Origin: an uncultured Pelagibacteraceae bacterium
GTDB taxonomy: Bacteria > Pseudomonadota > Alphaproteobacteria > Pelagibacterales > Pelagibacteraceae
Length of the DNA: 64,000 nt
NCBI GenBank assembly: GCA_902536385.1
Contig: CACAWY010000003.1
Location: 62,001 to 126,000, forward strand
Reading direction: 5' to 3'
The notes under the pieces were generated by a model. It saw nothing but the letters and a program-made list of their open reading frames with translations. It had not been told where the DNA came from and did not search any database. Shown piece by piece: positions 41,976 to 51,315 of the stretch. Positions within the stretch are counted from its first letter, which is position 1. Every line of letters begins with the position of its first letter. Position numbers and translations under genes: made by a program.

Positions 41976-42665
41976 ATGATTAATTACTTTAAAAAAGTAT
42001 ATTACGAAAAATATTCAAAAAAATCTTATTCATTAAGTAATGTTGATTTAGTAATTGAAAGAATATTTAAAAAAAAAGAAAATGGAGTTTTTATTGATGT
42101 AGGATGCAATCATCCAATCAAGTATAATAATACATATTTATTATATAAAAAAGGTTGGCGAGGTATAAATATCGATCTAGATCAGGAATCTATAGATCAA
42201 TTTAATAAATTAAGATCTGAAGATGATAATATACAATCATTAGTTACATCATTTGATGATGAAGAAAAAGAATTGTATTTTTATCATAATAGATCAGCTA
42301 TAAATACAATAAGTAAAGAATTAGCTGAAAGTAGAAATAAAAAATTTAAAAAAATTAAAAAATTGAAAGGAAAAACTTTGAATAGTATTATTGAAAATTC
42401 AAAGTTCAAAGGTTCAAAAATAAATTTTCTATCTATCGATATTGAGAATTATGAATATGAAGCTTTAAAAAATTTTAATTTCAGCAAATATAATATTGAT
42501 ATTATTGTAACCGAAATAACAGATACAAGTATTAAAGATTTAGAGGTATACAACTTTTCATTAGAAAATGTTGTAAAAACTGATTTATATAAATTACTGA
42601 TTAAAAATAATTATAAATTAATAAATTGGATAAACGCTGATCTAATTTTCGCTAAAAATAACTAA
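41976..42665 (+). CDS. FkbM-family methyltransferase
   Basis: GVFIDVGCNHPIKYNNTYLLYKKGWRGINIDLD, FLSIDIENYEYEALKNF. Confidence 0.88.
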   Translation: MINYFKKVYYEKYSKKSYSLSNVDLVIERIFKKKENGVFIDVGCNHPIKYNNTYLLYKKGWRGINIDLDQESIDQFNKLRSEDDNIQSLVTSFDDEEKELYFYHNRSAINTISKELAESRNKKFKKIKKLKGKTLNSIIENSKFKGSKINFLSIDIENYEYEALKNFNFSKYNIDIIVTEITDTSIKDLEVYNFSLENVVKTDLYKLLIKNNYKLINWINADLIFAKNN

Positions 42666-42694
42666 GTTTTAGTTCTTTAGACGAAAGTACTCTT

Positions 42695-43720
42695 TCATTT
42701 TTTAATCTTTTTTAAAACATCAAATAATATCTTTTCTATTTTAAAATTTTTTTTATCATCGGACTTAAAGACAAATTGGTGAGATGTATTTTTAGGAACC
42801 CAACAACTATACCAGATCAAATCTCTCTTATTAATTATATCAATTATTTTGCTATTATTAGCTCCAGAAATTTGAACAAGAAAGCCTGAGTGACAACTAA
42901 TCGAAAATTTTGAATGATATATCAATCTTTCCGTTATTTCCAAACTACTATCTTCAAATAGTTCTATATTTTTATTCTTTTTATTTTTTAATTTCTTTTT
43001 AAAATTAACAAAATAATCAAAAGAATTCTTGAAAGAAGTAATTAATATTTTTCTTTTTATTTTTTTTTGAAAAATTACCAAATTTTCATATAAATTTTCT
43101 TTAATATCGTTTATATCCAGCCATTTTTCATCTAAATGAATAAGAATAAATTTCTCTTTATTCATCATATTTTTATATTGTTTTGATAATTTTTTAATTT
43201 TTTTAGGAGGTGAATAAAAATAACTGTCTTCTTTTTTAATTTTAAGTCCAAGATAATTTCCCAATTTAATAAATTTACTTGGCAAGTGTTCTATCTTTTC
43301 TAAATATTTCTTACTCGTAAATGTTTCATATTTATCGAAAAAGAGAAAATTTAAAATATTAGGTTTAAAAAAAGATAAACCTAAAAATTTAAATTTATAA
43401 AAAAGCCCAAATTTAAACTTTGACTTTAAAAAAAAATTACATAAAAAAGAAAATGATTTTCCATCAATCGCAAATGATGCGTAATATTCATTTTTAATTA
43501 TCTTTTTAAAAATTCTAATTTTTTTAAAAAGGTTAAAAGTTTTATCGTAAAGAATTACATTATCTATAATTTTGTATTTTTTAATAAAATGATTGTTATA
43601 TTTTGAAGAAATAACTGTAATTTTTGATTTTGGATACTTATCCTTTATTGCTTTTATTATATTAGTTATAATTAAAAAATCACCTAACCTATCACTTCTA
43701 AACAAAATAAATCTTTTCAT
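42695..43720 (-). CDS. Glycosyltransferase family 9 (heptosyltransferase-like)
   Basis: MKRFILFRSDRLGDFLIITNIIKAIKDKYPKSKITVISS, FSISCHSGFLVQISGANNSKIIDII. Confidence 0.85.
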   Translation of the reverse strand: MKRFILFRSDRLGDFLIITNIIKAIKDKYPKSKITVISSKYNNHFIKKYKIIDNVILYDKTFNLFKKIRIFKKIIKNEYYASFAIDGKSFSFLCNFFLKSKFKFGLFYKFKFLGLSFFKPNILNFLFFDKYETFTSKKYLEKIEHLPSKFIKLGNYLGLKIKKEDSYFYSPPKKIKKLSKQYKNMMNKEKFILIHLDEKWLDINDIKENLYENLVIFQKKIKRKILITSFKNSFDYFVNFKKKLKNKKNKNIELFEDSSLEITERLIYHSKFSISCHSGFLVQISGANNSKIIDIINKRDLIWYSCWVPKNTSHQFVFKSDDKKNFKIEKILFDVLKKIKK

Positions 43721-43764
43721 CTTAAAATCAATTCACTATTTTTATTAAAAAATATTTTAATTAT

Positions 43765-44811
43765 CTAATTATTAGAAATTTCAAAATCAATCATGTCATC
43801 AATTAATTCATCTGTCGATAAAGCTGGTTTCCATTTTAACAATTTTTTCGCTTTAGAAAAATCGCCTTTTAGGAAATCAACTTCTGAAGGTCTAAAATGC
43901 TTTGAGTTTACATCAATTATAATTTTTCCTGTATGTGTATCTATAGCTTTTTCGTTTAAGCCCTTCCCTTTCCATTTAAGTGAAATCTCCAATTTTTTTG
44001 CTACCATTGTAACAAATTTTTTTACAGTATATTCTTTGTTTGTTGCAATAACCCAGTCTTCGGGTTTTTTATATTGGAGAATTTTCCACATCGAAATAGC
44101 GTAGTCTTTCGCGTGCCCCCAATCTCTAATAGCATAAAGGTTTCCTAATGATAATTTCTTTTGCTGACCGTTTTTAATTCTTACTAATCCTTGTACAATT
44201 TTTTTTGTTACAAAGGTTGGTCCTCTCCTAGGCGATTCATGATTAAATAAAATACCATTGCAAGCAAATATTTTATATGCCTCTCTGTAATGTACAGCTG
44301 TATGGTACGCAAAAACTTTTGAAACTCCATAAATTGATCTTGGATGAAAATGAATTTTTTCATTTAATGATTTTCTTTTTTTTACTAATCCGTACATTTC
44401 AGAGCTAGAAGCTTGATAATATTTTGTTTTTTTAAGTTTAAGAATCTTAATGGCTTCCAATATTCTAAGCGCTCCTAAAGCAGTAATATCAGCTGTATAT
44501 TCAGGTATATCGAAAGAAACTCTGACATGGCTTTGTGCTGCCAAGTTATAAATTTCATCAGGTTTAATTTTATTTATAATATTAAGCGTGCTTGTTCCAT
44601 CGGATATATCTCCATAATGAATATAGAAGTTTTTATTAGTAAAATTTAAACTGTCAAATAGATGGTCAATTCTTTCTGTGTTTGCACTAGATGACCTTCT
44701 TTTAACACCATGAATAATATAATTTTTTTTTAATAAAATTTCTGCTAAATAAGAACCATCCTGTCCTGTAATTCCAAAAATTAAAGCAATTTTTTTTTTT
44801 ACTTTTCCCAT
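43765..44811 (-). CDS. gmd: GDP-mannose 4,6-dehydratase
   Basis: ALIFGITGQDGSYLAEILLKKNYIIHGVKRRSSSANTERIDHL, YQASSSEMYG, RDWGHAKDYAISMW, FRPSEVDFLKGD. Confidence 0.95.
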   Translation of the reverse strand: MGKVKKKIALIFGITGQDGSYLAEILLKKNYIIHGVKRRSSSANTERIDHLFDSLNFTNKNFYIHYGDISDGTSTLNIINKIKPDEIYNLAAQSHVRVSFDIPEYTADITALGALRILEAIKILKLKKTKYYQASSSEMYGLVKKRKSLNEKIHFHPRSIYGVSKVFAYHTAVHYREAYKIFACNGILFNHESPRRGPTFVTKKIVQGLVRIKNGQQKKLSLGNLYAIRDWGHAKDYAISMWKILQYKKPEDWVIATNKEYTVKKFVTMVAKKLEISLKWKGKGLNEKAIDTHTGKIIIDVNSKHFRPSEVDFLKGDFSKAKKLLKWKPALSTDELIDDMIDFEISNN

Positions 44812-46928
44812 AAATAATCTTTTTTAAAATTTAATCCTAGTGTCTTTTTAATGATATAATCTGCAACAATATTCGAATTGAAGTATTTCATATATTTATC
44901 TTTACCATTTTTTGCAATCTTCTTTCTTAATTTTTCATCATTAGAAATTTTTAAGATTTTTTCAGATAAATCACTTATGTTTTTGTAAAAGACCATTTCA
45001 TTATCACTAAAAAAATTTTTATATTGAGTTTTTTCATCAATTAAGCAAACTAAACCATTACCAACAATTTGAGTTATTCTATCACTACTATAGTACTTTA
45101 TTGCATCACCCCTGCTTAAATTCAGACCCATTTTTGCATTTGATACAGTTTTGAAATAATGGTCAGCCCAAATTGGTTGTACTTTATCTACTCCATACAA
45201 ATCAAATTTTACATCAGGTGTTTTGTTAGTTAATTTTCTTAAAAAATTTATTCTATCATCAGTTTTGCCAGACTTTAAGACACCTCTATGAACTCCATGG
45301 CTAAGAGCAAAAAATACATCAACATTGCATGATCTTTTAAAATTATCTAAAATTTCAAAGGACTTATCGCTAGGGTTGGGGATATAAAAACTTTTATCTT
45401 TATCTAGAAAATTAAGTACATCCGGACTTGTTGTTAAAAAAGTTGCATCAACAACTTTATTTTTATCAAGTATTCTATCTTTATTTCTATAAAAATCTGG
45501 TCCATTTTTGTTAAGGGGATCTAAAAACCATTGTCCAAATCTAGTGTTCGGATAATCTTCTCTAAGTTCTGAGATTTGATCTCTAGATATAAGATCAGCA
45601 TGCCCCAGAATGATTAAATCTGGTTTATAATTATAACAAGTTTTTTTTAATTTATCATTAAGAGTTTTTGCACCTTTGAAATCATTAATAGATTTATAAT
45701 ATTTTTGTATATCTCTATCACTAAAACCTAAAACACTATGTCCAAGCCTGATAAATCCATTATTAATTCTTCTACCAGTGTTAAAAAAGAGTCTTCCATC
45801 TAACCTCTCATTAAAATTTGTAATATGTAATATTCTTAAATTATTAAGCTCTTTTTTTGTATTAAAATGATTTATAATTTGTAATTTTTCAGAACGATAA
45901 TTATCAATCTTATTGGTTATAAACTTGTGAGTTAAATAAAAATTCTTTAAAGATAAAATTTGCAATTTTTTCCTTAAAGTTTTATTTGTAATTAGAATTT
46001 TTATAGATTTTTCTAACTCAGTAGAATTTAATTTTTTTAAAATCTTTGCATTTGTAACTGTTTCTGGCAAACCTCCTTTGTTAGTAATAATAACAGCACA
46101 TCCATTTGCTGAGGCCTCTAAACTTGTTCTACCAAATGGTTCCTCCCACCTTGAACATGCCACAGCAATGCTAGATTTTTCGAATATTTTCAAAACTTTT
46201 TCGTGATTTAAGAATCCAAGTAAATCTGCATTTTTATGCTCAAGTTTTATTTTTTCTCTTTTCTCATCCCCTATAATTTTTGCTGTCCAATCAGGATATT
46301 TATCTAGTATTTTTTTAATAACTTTTGAAAAAACATCGTAACCTTTTGCATTATTTAATTTTCCAACAAAAGTAATCCATTTCTTTTTATTTTTTATTAT
46401 TTTTACATTTTTTTTCTTAGCAGACTGGAAAAAAACTAAAAGTTTATTACTATTAACAAATTTATTTTCGAGTCCTTCAAGAAATCTTTTCTTAGACCAA
46501 TTACTATTAAAAATTATTTTGTAACATGATTTGAGTAATTTCTTTCTATCGGCTATTGTTTTTGATCCATCCATAGATAGTGGATCATTATGAAAATAAA
46601 GCGAAATTACAACGTTTCTAATTTTATCTTTTAATAATGATATGTAATTTGGCCTATTATGTACCTCTATTAAAGCTAAATTATATTTTTTTTGAAGTTC
46701 GGAAAATTTATTTACATATGATTTTGTTTGACTTCGAAGAGGATTGTTAAATAAGGTTATATTTTCATATTTTATATTAAATTTTTTTTTAAAGTTAGTA
46801 TTTCCGAAAACTATAATATTCTTTTTAAATTTACTATTTTTACTAGTTTCGTTTACAAATAACGAAACAGCACCGGGATAATCAGGTGAAAAATTTTCCT
46901 TATATGGTAATAAAATTCCGATTTTCAC
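44799..46928 (-). CDS. Two-domain glycosyltransferase (N-terminal GT4-like, C-terminal CgeB/GT1-like)
   Basis: 709 aa; N-half FVGKLNNAKGYDVFSKVIKKI...SRWEEPFGRTSLEASANGCAVIITNKGGLPE; C-half RINNGFIRLGHSVLGFSD...NLSRGDAIKYYSSDRITQIVGNGLVCLID. Confidence 0.85.
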   Translation of the reverse strand: MKIGILLPYKENFSPDYPGAVSLFVNETSKNSKFKKNIIVFGNTNFKKKFNIKYENITLFNNPLRSQTKSYVNKFSELQKKYNLALIEVHNRPNYISLLKDKIRNVVISLYFHNDPLSMDGSKTIADRKKLLKSCYKIIFNSNWSKKRFLEGLENKFVNSNKLLVFFQSAKKKNVKIIKNKKKWITFVGKLNNAKGYDVFSKVIKKILDKYPDWTAKIIGDEKREKIKLEHKNADLLGFLNHEKVLKIFEKSSIAVACSRWEEPFGRTSLEASANGCAVIITNKGGLPETVTNAKILKKLNSTELEKSIKILITNKTLRKKLQILSLKNFYLTHKFITNKIDNYRSEKLQIINHFNTKKELNNLRILHITNFNERLDGRLFFNTGRRINNGFIRLGHSVLGFSDRDIQKYYKSINDFKGAKTLNDKLKKTCYNYKPDLIILGHADLISRDQISELREDYPNTRFGQWFLDPLNKNGPDFYRNKDRILDKNKVVDATFLTTSPDVLNFLDKDKSFYIPNPSDKSFEILDNFKRSCNVDVFFALSHGVHRGVLKSGKTDDRINFLRKLTNKTPDVKFDLYGVDKVQPIWADHYFKTVSNAKMGLNLSRGDAIKYYSSDRITQIVGNGLVCLIDEKTQYKNFFSDNEMVFYKNISDLSEKILKISNDEKLRKKIAKNGKDKYMKYFNSNIVADYIIKKTLGLNFKKDYLWEK

Positions 46929-47173
46929 TTGTATTTTTTTTTAATTTTGTTTCTTAAAACTCTATTTTTCTTTATATAATATTCTCTAGAAATTGCTTCT
47001 TTTTTTGTCTTATATTTTTCCATATAAATCAATTTCCATTTTCTACCTCTTGTAAACTTAGCCCCTTTACCAGTATTGTGAAGAATTATTCTGTTTTTCA
47101 AATTATTGGTAAATCCAACATATGTTAAATCTTTTTTGCTCTTAGCTTTGAGCATATATACATAAAATGTCAT
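46925..47173 (-). CDS. GIY-YIG endonuclease domain protein (YhbQ/UPF0213-like)
   Basis: FYVYMLKAKSKKDLTYVGFTNNLKNRIILHNTGKGAKFTRGRKWKLIYMEKYKTKKEAISREYYIK. Confidence 0.92.
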   Translation of the reverse strand: MTFYVYMLKAKSKKDLTYVGFTNNLKNRIILHNTGKGAKFTRGRKWKLIYMEKYKTKKEAISREYYIKKNRVLRNKIKKKYK

Positions 47174-47179
47174 TAAAAA

Positions 47180-47971
47180 TTAGTAGCCTTCGGAGCTTGA
47201 GGTATTCTTTTTGCCTTTGATTTTTTCGATTGCATTTTTTGCCCCAGCACTCATAAATCTTTGATCAGATCCGACTGTGACCAAATCAAAACCCTTTGAA
47301 ATCATTTTTTCAGCATACTCAGCTGTCCCATTATGAATACCAGCTAACAAATTTTTCTTTTTTGTAAATTCTAGGATCCTTAAAATTTCCTTATATGCTT
47401 TAGTATTTTCTCCTTTATCAAATCCAGGTTTTTCTCCAACAGCTAAACTCAAATCTGCTGGACCTATATAAATACCATCAAGACTTTTGGTATTTAATAT
47501 TTCCTCTAATTTATCTAAAGCTTCTTTGGTTTCTATCATAGCTAACTTAAGAATTTCGTTATCAGCATGTTCTGCATAATCTTCTCCACTATAAAGCAAA
47601 GCCCTTACTGGTCCAAAACTCCTGTACCCTTTTGAAGGATATAAACACGCTTGCACAAAATTTTCTGCTTCATTTTTATTACTCACCATTGGACAAATAA
47701 TCCCGTAGCATCCTGCATCTAAAATTTTCATTATCTGCCCTGGTTCATTCCAGTTTACTCTAGCAAGTGGTGTTACATCTGTTGTAGATATTGCTTGTAA
47801 CATATTAACAGCGTTTGTGTAATCCACTACTCCGTGTTGCATATCAATAGTACATGAGTCCCATCCTTGATGAGACATTACTTCTGCTGAAAAAGCGCTA
47901 GGTATTTGTAACCAACCATTAATAATTGGTTTTCCTTCTTTAAACATTTTCTTTAATTTATTTTTTCTCAT
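47180..47971 (-). CDS. HpcH/HpaI-family aldolase (2-keto-3-deoxy acid aldolase type)
   Basis: INGWLQIPSAFSAEVMSHQGWDSCTIDMQHG, GCYGIICPMVSNKNEAE, MIETKEALDKLEEIL, GIYIGPADLSLAVG. Confidence 0.93.
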   Translation of the reverse strand: MRKNKLKKMFKEGKPIINGWLQIPSAFSAEVMSHQGWDSCTIDMQHGVVDYTNAVNMLQAISTTDVTPLARVNWNEPGQIMKILDAGCYGIICPMVSNKNEAENFVQACLYPSKGYRSFGPVRALLYSGEDYAEHADNEILKLAMIETKEALDKLEEILNTKSLDGIYIGPADLSLAVGEKPGFDKGENTKAYKEILRILEFTKKKNLLAGIHNGTAEYAEKMISKGFDLVTVGSDQRFMSAGAKNAIEKIKGKKNTSSSEGY

Positions 47972-49413
47972 TCGTAAGAGATGCCGAAGTGAGTGTATTT
48001 TATGTTTAAATAATCTTTAATCGCCATTGAACCACCTTCTCTACCATACCCAGTTTGTTTAATTCCACCAAAAGGTGCCTCTGCTACTGCAACAACAGGA
48101 GTATTCACAGCTACACAACCTGTTTCTAGTTGTTCAGATGCTTTATTAGCCTTTTTTAAATCAGTTGTGTAAACATAACTACATAAACCTAGATCATTAT
48201 TGTTTGCTCTTTCCATCACTTCATCAAAATCTTTAAAAGTTAAAATAGGAACTATTGGGCCGAATGGTTCTTCTTTCATAACAGTAAAATTATCTTTTAT
48301 ATTATCAAATATTGTCGGTTCATAAAAATATCCTTTATTAAAATTTGCAGCTCTCTTTCCACCAAGTAAAACTTTGCCACCTTCTTTTTTTGTAGTTTCT
48401 ACTAATCTTTCAACACCTTCTAATCGTTGTTTAGTACATAAAGGACCAAGCAATGTATCCTTATCCATACCATTTCCAATTTTGAGTTTTTTTGTTTTTT
48501 CAACCATTAAATTTGCAAATTCATCTTTCTTCTTTTCGTGTATATAAAATCTATTAGGTGAAATACACACTTGCCCGTTATTTCTAAATTTTGAAGTTAT
48601 TGCCATATCAGTAACTTTATTTAAATCAACATCATCAAAAACTATAAAAGGTGAGTGACCACTTAACTCCATAGTAACTCTTTGAACTTTGTCTGCAGCT
48701 TGCTTTAAAATTAATTTACCAACTCTTGTTGATCCAGTTATTGAAATTTTTTTTATTATATCTGACTTTATCAATTCTTCAGAAATGCCAGCTGGATCGC
48801 CTGATAATAAATTAACTACTCCTGGAGGAACACCTGCCTCTCTACAAATATCAACTATTTCCATCACACTGCCCGGCGTTATTACATCTGGCTTCACTAT
48901 TACTGAACATCCAGCCGCTAAAGCGGTTGAAATCTTTCTTGAAGCAAGAATAACTGGAAAATTCCATGGAACCAAGGCTGCTACAACACCAACTGGTTGA
49001 TACATAACGTGGATTTGAGTATTAGGAAATCTACTTTGATTTATTTCTCCAAAAATTCTTTTAGTTTCCTCTGAATTCCACTCAAATATATCAGCCGCAC
49101 CACCTATTTCCCCTGGACCCTCTGTTAATGGCTTTCCTACTTCAAGTGTCAGCCATTTTGAAAGAACATTAACTCTTTTTCTTATTAAATCAGATATTTT
49201 TCTTATAATTTTAGATCTTTCCCAAGGAGATGTATTTTTCCAAATTTGTAAACCCTTTTCAGCTGATTTAAGAGCTTTTTGAACATCTGAACTATTTGCT
49301 TTAGATGCCTTCCCTATTACTTCTTCAGTCGCAGGATTAATGACATCATAAGTTTCACCACTTGCAGATTTTTGCCACTTTCCATCAATGAACTGTCCGT
49401 ATTTATCGTACAT
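47968..49413 (-). CDS. NAD(P)-dependent aldehyde dehydrogenase family protein
   Basis: VALVPWNFPVILASRKISTALAAGC, TGSTRVGK, MELSGHSPFIVFDDVD, NNGQVCISPNRFY, EEPFGPIVPI. Confidence 0.94.
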   Translation of the reverse strand: MYDKYGQFIDGKWQKSASGETYDVINPATEEVIGKASKANSSDVQKALKSAEKGLQIWKNTSPWERSKIIRKISDLIRKRVNVLSKWLTLEVGKPLTEGPGEIGGAADIFEWNSEETKRIFGEINQSRFPNTQIHVMYQPVGVVAALVPWNFPVILASRKISTALAAGCSVIVKPDVITPGSVMEIVDICREAGVPPGVVNLLSGDPAGISEELIKSDIIKKISITGSTRVGKLILKQAADKVQRVTMELSGHSPFIVFDDVDLNKVTDMAITSKFRNNGQVCISPNRFYIHEKKKDEFANLMVEKTKKLKIGNGMDKDTLLGPLCTKQRLEGVERLVETTKKEGGKVLLGGKRAANFNKGYFYEPTIFDNIKDNFTVMKEEPFGPIVPILTFKDFDEVMERANNNDLGLCSYVYTTDLKKANKASEQLETGCVAVNTPVVAVAEAPFGGIKQTGYGREGGSMAIKDYLNIKYTHFGISYE

Positions 49414-49462
49414 ATATTATTGTTGAATAAAGAATATTAATTAAATAGTTTATATTGAATTT

Positions 49463-51307
49463 ATGAAAAACATTCAACTTACTTGTGCTCACGCTTTAGT
49501 TAAATTCTTGATTGCTCAGAAAACTCTTATAGATGGAAAAAAAGAGCCTTTATTTCCTGGTGTGTTTGGAATTTTTGGTCATGGTAATGTTGCTTGCTTA
49601 GGTCAGGCACTTCAAGAAAATCAAAAAAACCTTCCTACTTGGCGAGGACATCATGAGCAAAATATGGCTCTAACAGGAATTGCTTACTCGAGAGCTAAAA
49701 GAAGAAAGCAGATTTTTGTTGCAACTTCTTCAGTTGGACCTGGATCAACAAATATGATTACAGCAGCTGCTGTAGCAATGAGTAATAGACTTCCAATACT
49801 TTTTTTACCCGGTGATACTTTTGCAAATAGAATGCCCGACCCAGTATTACAACAAGTTGAGCATTTCAATAACCCAGGGATAACTCAGAATGATGGGTTT
49901 AAATCTGTTGTGAGATATTTTGATAGAATTACTAGACCAGAGCAAATCATCTCAAGTTTACAACAAGCTATTCAGATAATGCTAGATCCAGCAGATTGTG
50001 GCCCAGCATGTATTTCATTAAGTCAAGATGTTCAAGGAGAAGTTTATGATTATCCAGATGAATTCTTTAAAGAAAAAGTTCATACGATTAGAAGACCTAG
50101 ACCAGACGATTTTCAAATCAAAGAAGCATCTGAACTTATTAAAAAATCTAAGAAACCAATTATCATTGCTGGTGGAGGAGTATTTTATTCAGATGCTACA
50201 GATGAATTGAGTGATTTTGCAAAAAAACATAATATTCCTGTAACACAAACCGTAATGGGTTATTCATCTATAAAAAAAGATCATACTCATTATTTAGGAA
50301 CTATTGGTGGTCTAGGCGGGAGAGCTGCAAACAATTTAAGTAAAGAAACTGATACAGCGATTGCTATTGGAACTAAGCTTGCGGATTTTACAACTGGATC
50401 TTGGGCTAATTTTGAAAATCCAGATTTTAAATTAGTTTCTATTAACGCAGCAAGATTTGATGCAAATAAACATATGGCTCAAGCTGTAGTCGGAGATGCT
50501 AAAGTATCTTTGAAAGAACTATCACAAGCATTAGGAAATTGGAAAGCAGATGACGATTGGTATAAAAAATCAAGAGTGGAATTAAAAAATTGGGAAGCAT
50601 ACGTTGAAAAAGAAAGTGGACCAACTAACCAAAAATTACCAAGCTACGCTCAAGTTATAGGAGCTTGTTATAGAAACTCAGACCCTTCTGACATAGCAGT
50701 TACAGCAGCTGGAGGATTAGTCGGTGAAGTGATACAGGTTTGGAAGCCCAGAGAATTAAATACTCATGAAACAGAATGGGGTTTTAGTTGCATGAGTTAT
50801 GAGATTTCTGGAGCGCTAGGAATTAAAATGGCTAACCCTGATAAAGAGGTAGTCTCATTTGTAGGAGACGGATCTTACCTACTTTACAATTCTGATATAT
50901 ATAGTTCAGTTATTACAAACAACAAATTAATACTTATAGTGTGTGATAATGGCGGCCACGCTGTAATAAATAGATTACAGTTATACAAAGGCGGTAAAGA
51001 ATTTAATTGCTTACTTAAGAGCTCTAAAACTCCAAACCTTGTACCTGTTGACTTTGCAAGTCATGCTAAAAGCATGGGAGCAGATGGTGAACACGTTAAC
51101 TCGATTGCTGAATTAGAGGAGGCTTTCAAACGGGCAAAAAAATCAAAAAAAACTTATGTAATTTCAATTCAAACAGATGGATATCAATGGTTAGAGGGCT
51201 CAGCCTATTGGGAAAGTCCAACTCTAGGCATAGCGTCTTCTGAAGAAAATAAAAAAGCCCTAAAAGAACACTTAGAAGGAAAGAAAAAGCAAAGAAAAGG
51301 TGTATAA
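49463..51307 (+). CDS. iolD: 3D-(3,5/4)-trihydroxycyclohexane-1,2-dione acylhydrolase-like ThDP enzyme
   Basis: 614 aa; FGIFGHGNVACLGQAL, RGHHEQNMALTGIAYSRAKRRKQIFVATSSVGPGSTNMITAAA, ThDP region SFVGDGSYLLYNSDIYSSV. Confidence 0.93.
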   Translation: MKNIQLTCAHALVKFLIAQKTLIDGKKEPLFPGVFGIFGHGNVACLGQALQENQKNLPTWRGHHEQNMALTGIAYSRAKRRKQIFVATSSVGPGSTNMITAAAVAMSNRLPILFLPGDTFANRMPDPVLQQVEHFNNPGITQNDGFKSVVRYFDRITRPEQIISSLQQAIQIMLDPADCGPACISLSQDVQGEVYDYPDEFFKEKVHTIRRPRPDDFQIKEASELIKKSKKPIIIAGGGVFYSDATDELSDFAKKHNIPVTQTVMGYSSIKKDHTHYLGTIGGLGGRAANNLSKETDTAIAIGTKLADFTTGSWANFENPDFKLVSINAARFDANKHMAQAVVGDAKVSLKELSQALGNWKADDDWYKKSRVELKNWEAYVEKESGPTNQKLPSYAQVIGACYRNSDPSDIAVTAAGGLVGEVIQVWKPRELNTHETEWGFSCMSYEISGALGIKMANPDKEVVSFVGDGSYLLYNSDIYSSVITNNKLILIVCDNGGHAVINRLQLYKGGKEFNCLLKSSKTPNLVPVDFASHAKSMGADGEHVNSIAELEEAFKRAKKSKKTYVISIQTDGYQWLEGSAYWESPTLGIASSEENKKALKEHLEGKKKQRKGV

Positions 51308-51315
51308 CCTTTAAA

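Noticed and set aside
43793-44104. 103-aa plus-strand ORF
   Set aside because: Antisense to gmd.
48689-49000. 103-aa plus-strand ORF
   Set aside because: Antisense to aldehyde dehydrogenase core motifs.
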